From NCBI GenBank assembly GCA_039720395.1, contig CM077822.1:18310589-18374588 (forward strand): a stretch of DNA of 64,000 nucleotides. Direction: 5' to 3'. A program made the position numbers and the translations under genes. Position 1 is the stretch's first letter; every line of letters begins with the position of its first letter. This DNA is from Liquidambar formosana (Eukaryota > Streptophyta > Magnoliopsida > Saxifragales > Altingiaceae). The notes under the pieces were generated by a model that made no database searches, was not told the origin of the DNA, and saw only the letters and a list, made by a program, of their open reading frames with translations. Shown here piece by piece: positions 59,848 through 64,000 of this stretch.

Positions 59848-60697
59848 TTTTGAGACTTTAGTCACAAGTCCATAAAGTTAGACTTGTGCAGTCATAAGTC
59901 TATCATAAAATCTTATGTAGCCAAAAGTCTCTCTTAGATATTTTCAGACGATATTACCCCTTCATATTATGTAGCAAAAGGTTTCTCTTAGAAAGTTACA
60001 TATAATCAATGTAATTGTTTTTTTAAATATTTTTTTATACATAATTTTATATTTATCATGAGTCTTTTTCCTAATTTTTCCAAAAAAAAAAAATTCAATT
60101 AAATTTGGCAAATATCTACTTATAACTGAAGTATGTATTGAACCTACAGAAAAATAGTTACATGAAAAACATTATTTTTAAGTCAATTGTGACTGAATTT
60201 TAGTCACAAAATATTTAAATCTTACAAATTTTTAGTTTCAAACACATCAATTTAACTAATTCAATAGTTACATCTAATAAATTTAATAATTTTGTATGGG
60301 AAATTGTACAAAATTGAACCCACATTAAAATAGTTACATGTTTATTTATTTTAAAACCGATACATGTAAATATGTAATCAATGTAACTATTTTTTTTACA
60401 CATAATTTTATTTTCATCATGGGTCTTGTTTCGAAAAGTTCGACGAATATATTTCAAATATATAAATTTTATTGGAAATCGATATTTAGATCAAAAGTTA
60501 TATCATTTTAAAATTTGATAACAAAAAATAACACTTAAAGGTAAACTTGGTTTTATGCATTTACTACGGTTACAAAAGTAAACTCATTTTACTTAAAAGT
60601 AGACTTATGACTACATAAGTTTGCTGCATCGATTTGTGTCTCTATAGGTCCTATAAAAATAGATTTTTCGCTAATATATTTTCCCTTTTTTTTTTTT
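59848..60697. mobile_element. Unclassified insertion in repeat B
   Basis: Absent from repeat A, where ATTTATTCTTATTTATTTAT runs directly into TTTTTGACATATACAC. Its ends are partly inverted (GAGACTTTAGTCACAAGT; reversed right side GAGACACAAATCG and GTAGTCATAAGTCTAC). (GTAATCAATGTAACTATTTT)-like lines repeat inside near 60005 and 60370. No ORF with a known domain. Confidence 0.5.
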
Positions 60698-61108
60698 GGA
60701 CATATACACTAGAAAACTCTCACTCATCACTCTCATGCTCTCTTTCTCTCATTTCTCTCTCCCATTCTCGACTCTCTAGTCTCGATGCACAACTCCTATG
60801 CATGATCTCTCTACTGACACTTAAATCCTTCACCAACACCTATTATCTTTGTTATTTCTCCACTATTTATCGTGATTTGATTGTTTTGAACTTTAATTGT
60901 TGATTTGATATGGATTATGAAACATGGTTTAAGGAATTATTTGTTAATTTTGAAGTTAAATCATTGAGTAATTCTATAGTACCCACAAAAATTTTAGGGT
61001 CCCATACCTAACCCATGTCCACATTTCAAGTTCAACCATTATTTTAATTTTCCTGAAACCATAAATATAAAACAAATGGGTCTGCTACATGTGTATTAAT
61101 AATATAAA

Positions 61109-62365
61109 AAAAATGAAATCTTATATGTTCCGGTTCTTCATCCAATTCATGTTCCTTATCCTTTCTGGTCTTCCAGACTAGCTTTAATCCAATTCATGTT
61201 CCGTACAAATTATTTCCCCCCCCCCCCCTTTCCCTTTAAATGGGCCTTGATAAGGAAATCATAATATAATGGGGTTGAGTTGGGGGGTTGGAATAATATA
61301 AAGTTTAACAAGAATACAAATTAATATCCATTTACTATTGGTTGAAAAATTGTTTTGGATTTCTATTTGGGCACCCACAAAATATAAAGTTTAACAAGAA
61401 TACATAATATCCATTAGAATTTTAATTTCTGAAATTCGCAAACTCTTGAGAATTCAAATTCATATCGTTAAACTTCTTGAAAGTCAAGATTTTAACTGTT
61501 TTCAGATGTAATAAAATTTTTATAATGCACTACTTTTGAACCACAATTTTGAATACAAATTAAATCCTAATACGATAGTCTAATGTTGTTTTAAGCTAAA
61601 ATACCATAGGATATTTACCAAATTTTCTAAAATTTTTAAAAAACAAAAAAAAATAAAAAAATGCCCCTTGATGATAAGTAAGGAAGGTCATATTCTTCAA
61701 AATTATCCTTAACCAATTCTTTTTAGTCAAAGAAATACACTTTAGAATATAAAAATTCACAATTCCCACAAGATCAAAAAGTAGAAATGGACTTGAGACT
61801 TTTCGTGTTTCATGGGCAATAGAATATCAAACAAATAATCAAAATTTTGCCCATTCCTATGAATTTTAAAATGTTTTTTTGCCTAAAAATTCCCATGTAA
61901 TGAACACGCCCGAAGAATTTAATATTTAAAAAAATTTGGATAGGTGGTGGTGTTGTTTGCTGCTGCCTTCTGAATTAAATTGCTTAGGATATTAAAAAGC
62001 AGCAGGTTCCATGGACACAGAACAAAAGTTAGGCATCTTCAAATTGAATTTGCATCCCACGCCAGCCTACTAGCCTAGTTTCTCCATCGCGTACGGATGC
62101 TTTTGAAATTTGTTCCAACAAGTACAGCTCCAACATCTTTTAACATTAATGATGTAGAATTAATCCAACAATTAACAGGAATATATGGTTGAATTTGAGA
62201 TGCCGTGGATTGATGACTTCTTGAATTTATCTCTCTTCTGTTTTGGACAGGTGGGGCATTGTGATTCTGTGAAATGAGAATTGAAATTAAGCTCTAGAGA
62301 GCCTTTTTTTTTTTTTTTCTATGAAAAGATTATTTTTTGGTAATCATTTCCCAATATAATACCAA

Positions 62366-62404
<39 letters not shown>
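61109..62404. other. Intergenic, nothing recognised
   Basis: A poly(C) run at about 61218-61228 and a duplicated AAATATAAAGTTTAACAAGA (near 61290 and 61380). No gene found. Confidence 0.4.
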
Positions 62405-62406
<2 letters not shown>

Positions 62407-62577
62407 ATGATGATCAAGTAAACAGGTGATGATATAACTTATATCAATACCCGCATTGGGAGTTATACATTGTGTATTAGTAGGATATGAGATACACTGA
62501 ACCAATGCAAAAGGTATAACCCTCAATGCATGGTATTAATATAAATTATATTAATACATACTAATGGGAATATAACT
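62405..62577. mobile_element. Foldback family F copy
   Basis: GATGATGATCAAGTAAACAG-like left end (actual AGATGATGATCAAGTAAACA) and the right end TACTAATGGGAATATAACTG. (TA)n of about 35 bp before it and 14 bp after it. Confidence 0.65.
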
Positions 62578-64000
62578 GTATATATATATATATTGTCAAT
62601 TATTACAAATTGACTGTATACATGCTTCAAAATAACTATCATCTTCCTGTTTTTGGCATTATGTCAGAAAGCGATTACCGAATGATAATTTCTCTAAAAA
62701 AAATAAATAAATAAACTAATAGGGGCACGTGCCCCTAAAGACCTCCGACTTGGAGACCATCGCTTTCAAGAAAATTCATGAAACGACATCTTTGAAAATA
62801 TTGGGAATTGACATTGGAGTCGAATTAAAAATCTTTCAATATTTTGAAGATTCAAAGATTGGTATGGAACTATGGATGGGTCTAAACTCGAGCCATCCGC
62901 ACCATAAAGGAAAAGGGCAAAAGGACTTATCCCCACCCCCCCAAAAAAAAAAAAAAAAAAAGGGAAAGGGAAAAGTGCTTGATCACACAATTTATAAGGC
63001 TAAATACAATTTGTGCATATATTGTAAAGTACAGCACTTGAGCATTATTCATTTTCATGATGCAGATCATTTTTATTTTTTTAAAGTACAAAAAAGATAA
63101 GAAAGTCATAATTATATTACACAGAATAAATAAGAAAAAAAAAAAAGTTATACTAAACTTGACACCCAAGCCCACAACCTTCCTTGCAAGAGTTTATTTA
63201 TTTTTTATTTTTTATTTTTATTTTACTTTACGGTAAGGGTGTCTAAGTCAGGTTATTTGCCCTCAAATAAGTTGGTGAAATTAAACTAACATAATCAACA
63301 AATAGGTGAAAAAAACCAATACTATAAAGTTTTTAATAAAGAACATATTTCCATAAAATATCCATTTACCGTTGCCATAAAGATTCCTAATAGTTCTCAC
63401 ACATGCACAGTGGACTTCAAAATGGAGCTTTGGGTCAATTTTACCATAGAGTAGATGACCACATAAGGCGCTTTTGAACATTTATTATAATTTGTAATAG
63501 ACAAAGTATAGATCACTAGATCACTGTGGACTAATTAACTCTATTATATATCTTTAATTATTCCCGCCAACCACCCCAACCCCCCCAAAAAAAGGTAAAA
63601 AAATAAAAAATCTTCGAAGAGTCATTACTACTAATACAATGACCGAGAACCTATGGAAGATTGAGACAGCTACATTTTAAATTTTTTTCCCCCCTCTGCA
63701 GATAAGGCAAAGCATTATCTGAAAAAAAAAAAAAAAAAAAGTGTTAGAAAGTCTTGCACCCATGGCATTGGCTTCAAAAGGTATGCTCTTGATCAAACAC
63801 CACTAGGATAGCTTAGAGGTAAATAATTAGGAATTGGATTCAAAAACTCAGTACCATGCCAAAGTAATTCACATCTTTAAATGAGAGATTAGATGACTTG
63901 AATTAAAAGTTGAAAAGTTACTACTGAAATGGTCAAAATGATCTCATTGGACAACCTTTTCAACTTTCAATTTAAATCATTCAATTTCTTATTTAAGGGT
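62578..64000. other. Unassigned end of window
   Basis: Contains the 16-bp palindrome at 62721 and a 123-codon frame (62729-63100) beginning MPLKTSDLETIAFKKIHETT, ended by poly(A)-coded lysines. Unrecognised. No RNA gene or domain seen. Confidence 0.4.
62721..62736. repeat. Perfect 16-bp palindrome
   Basis: AGGGGCAC-GTGCCCCT with a CACGTG centre, following an (AAAT)n tract. Confidence 0.8.

Larger units (their letters stand above)
58491..61108. repeat. Direct repeat B, upstream of CHS
   Basis: Same content and orientation as repeat A (54036-55213), interrupted by a hAT (58848-59650) and an 840-bp unclassified insert (about 59848-60697). It begins only about 220 bp from the CHS start codon, so it forms the distal promoter. 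Confidence 0.85.

Overview
This is a stretch of nuclear DNA from a flowering plant, most likely a woody eudicot. It is AT-rich and full of poly(A/T), (TA)n and (TC)n tracts, and it holds a classic plant type III polyketide synthase gene with the conserved CHS intron, a CC-NBS-LRR disease-resistance gene, and a dense nest of plant transposons (hAT, Mutator-like, PIF/Harbinger, Helitron, SINE, L1, Ty3/gypsy Tat, Ty1/copia). Species cannot be named from the sequence alone. Nothing prokaryotic, organellar or rRNA-like was seen.

Layout. 1-6.9 kb: transposon nest; an 8-bp-TSD hAT (220-1794) carrying smaller inverted-repeat elements, a minus-strand SINE (2552-2793), an L1 tail (6121-6344) and a 9-bp-TSD Mutator-type MITE (6473-6861). 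6.9-8.3 kb: a decayed LRR exon block (stop codon, frameshift, altered splice acceptor). 9.0-11.1 kb: a hAT with a Helitron inside it, next to copia and L1 fragments. 11.1-16.0 kb: repeats, LTR-like sequence, a retroposed insert and a Tourist-like MITE. 13.8-21.4 kb, minus strand: the NLR gene, with a long first exon (CC, NB-ARC and first LRRs) and at least three phase-0 LRR exons, the last of which is one base short. 22.3-38.0 kb: a 15.3-kb Tat-lineage Ty3/gypsy element (LTRs about 96% identical by hand count, TSD AAAAC) inserted in a 385-bp MITE. The element carries degenerate gag, protease, RT, two RNase H domains and integrase, then an antisense ORF with a plant mobile domain and a 48-bp tandem repeat. 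38-43 kb: a Helitron remnant, a 2.7-kb solo LTR (TSD GTTTC), another Helitron end and a 386-bp MITE in (TA)n. 44-46 kb: a hAT packed with (TA)n-flanked foldback elements. 46.6-47.9 kb: a Mutator-like element with coding-like, GC-richer content. 50-52 kb: a SINE and a hAT. 52.8-54.0 kb: an element with very long inverted ends. 56.3-58.3 kb, minus strand: intact chalcone synthase with TATA box and G-box. This gene is bracketed by direct repeats (54.0-55.2 and 58.5-61.1 kb) that have since taken different insertions. 61-64 kb: repeats and unassigned sequence.

Function. The only gene that looks fully intact is CHS, the entry enzyme of flavonoid biosynthesis. The NLR keeps its nucleotide-binding motifs but has a VHD in place of MHD and a frameshift in a 3' LRR exon, so its C-terminal end is probably altered. 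Everything else is mobile DNA or its remains. Many insertions can be dated relative to each other because intact target-site duplications show what sits inside what.
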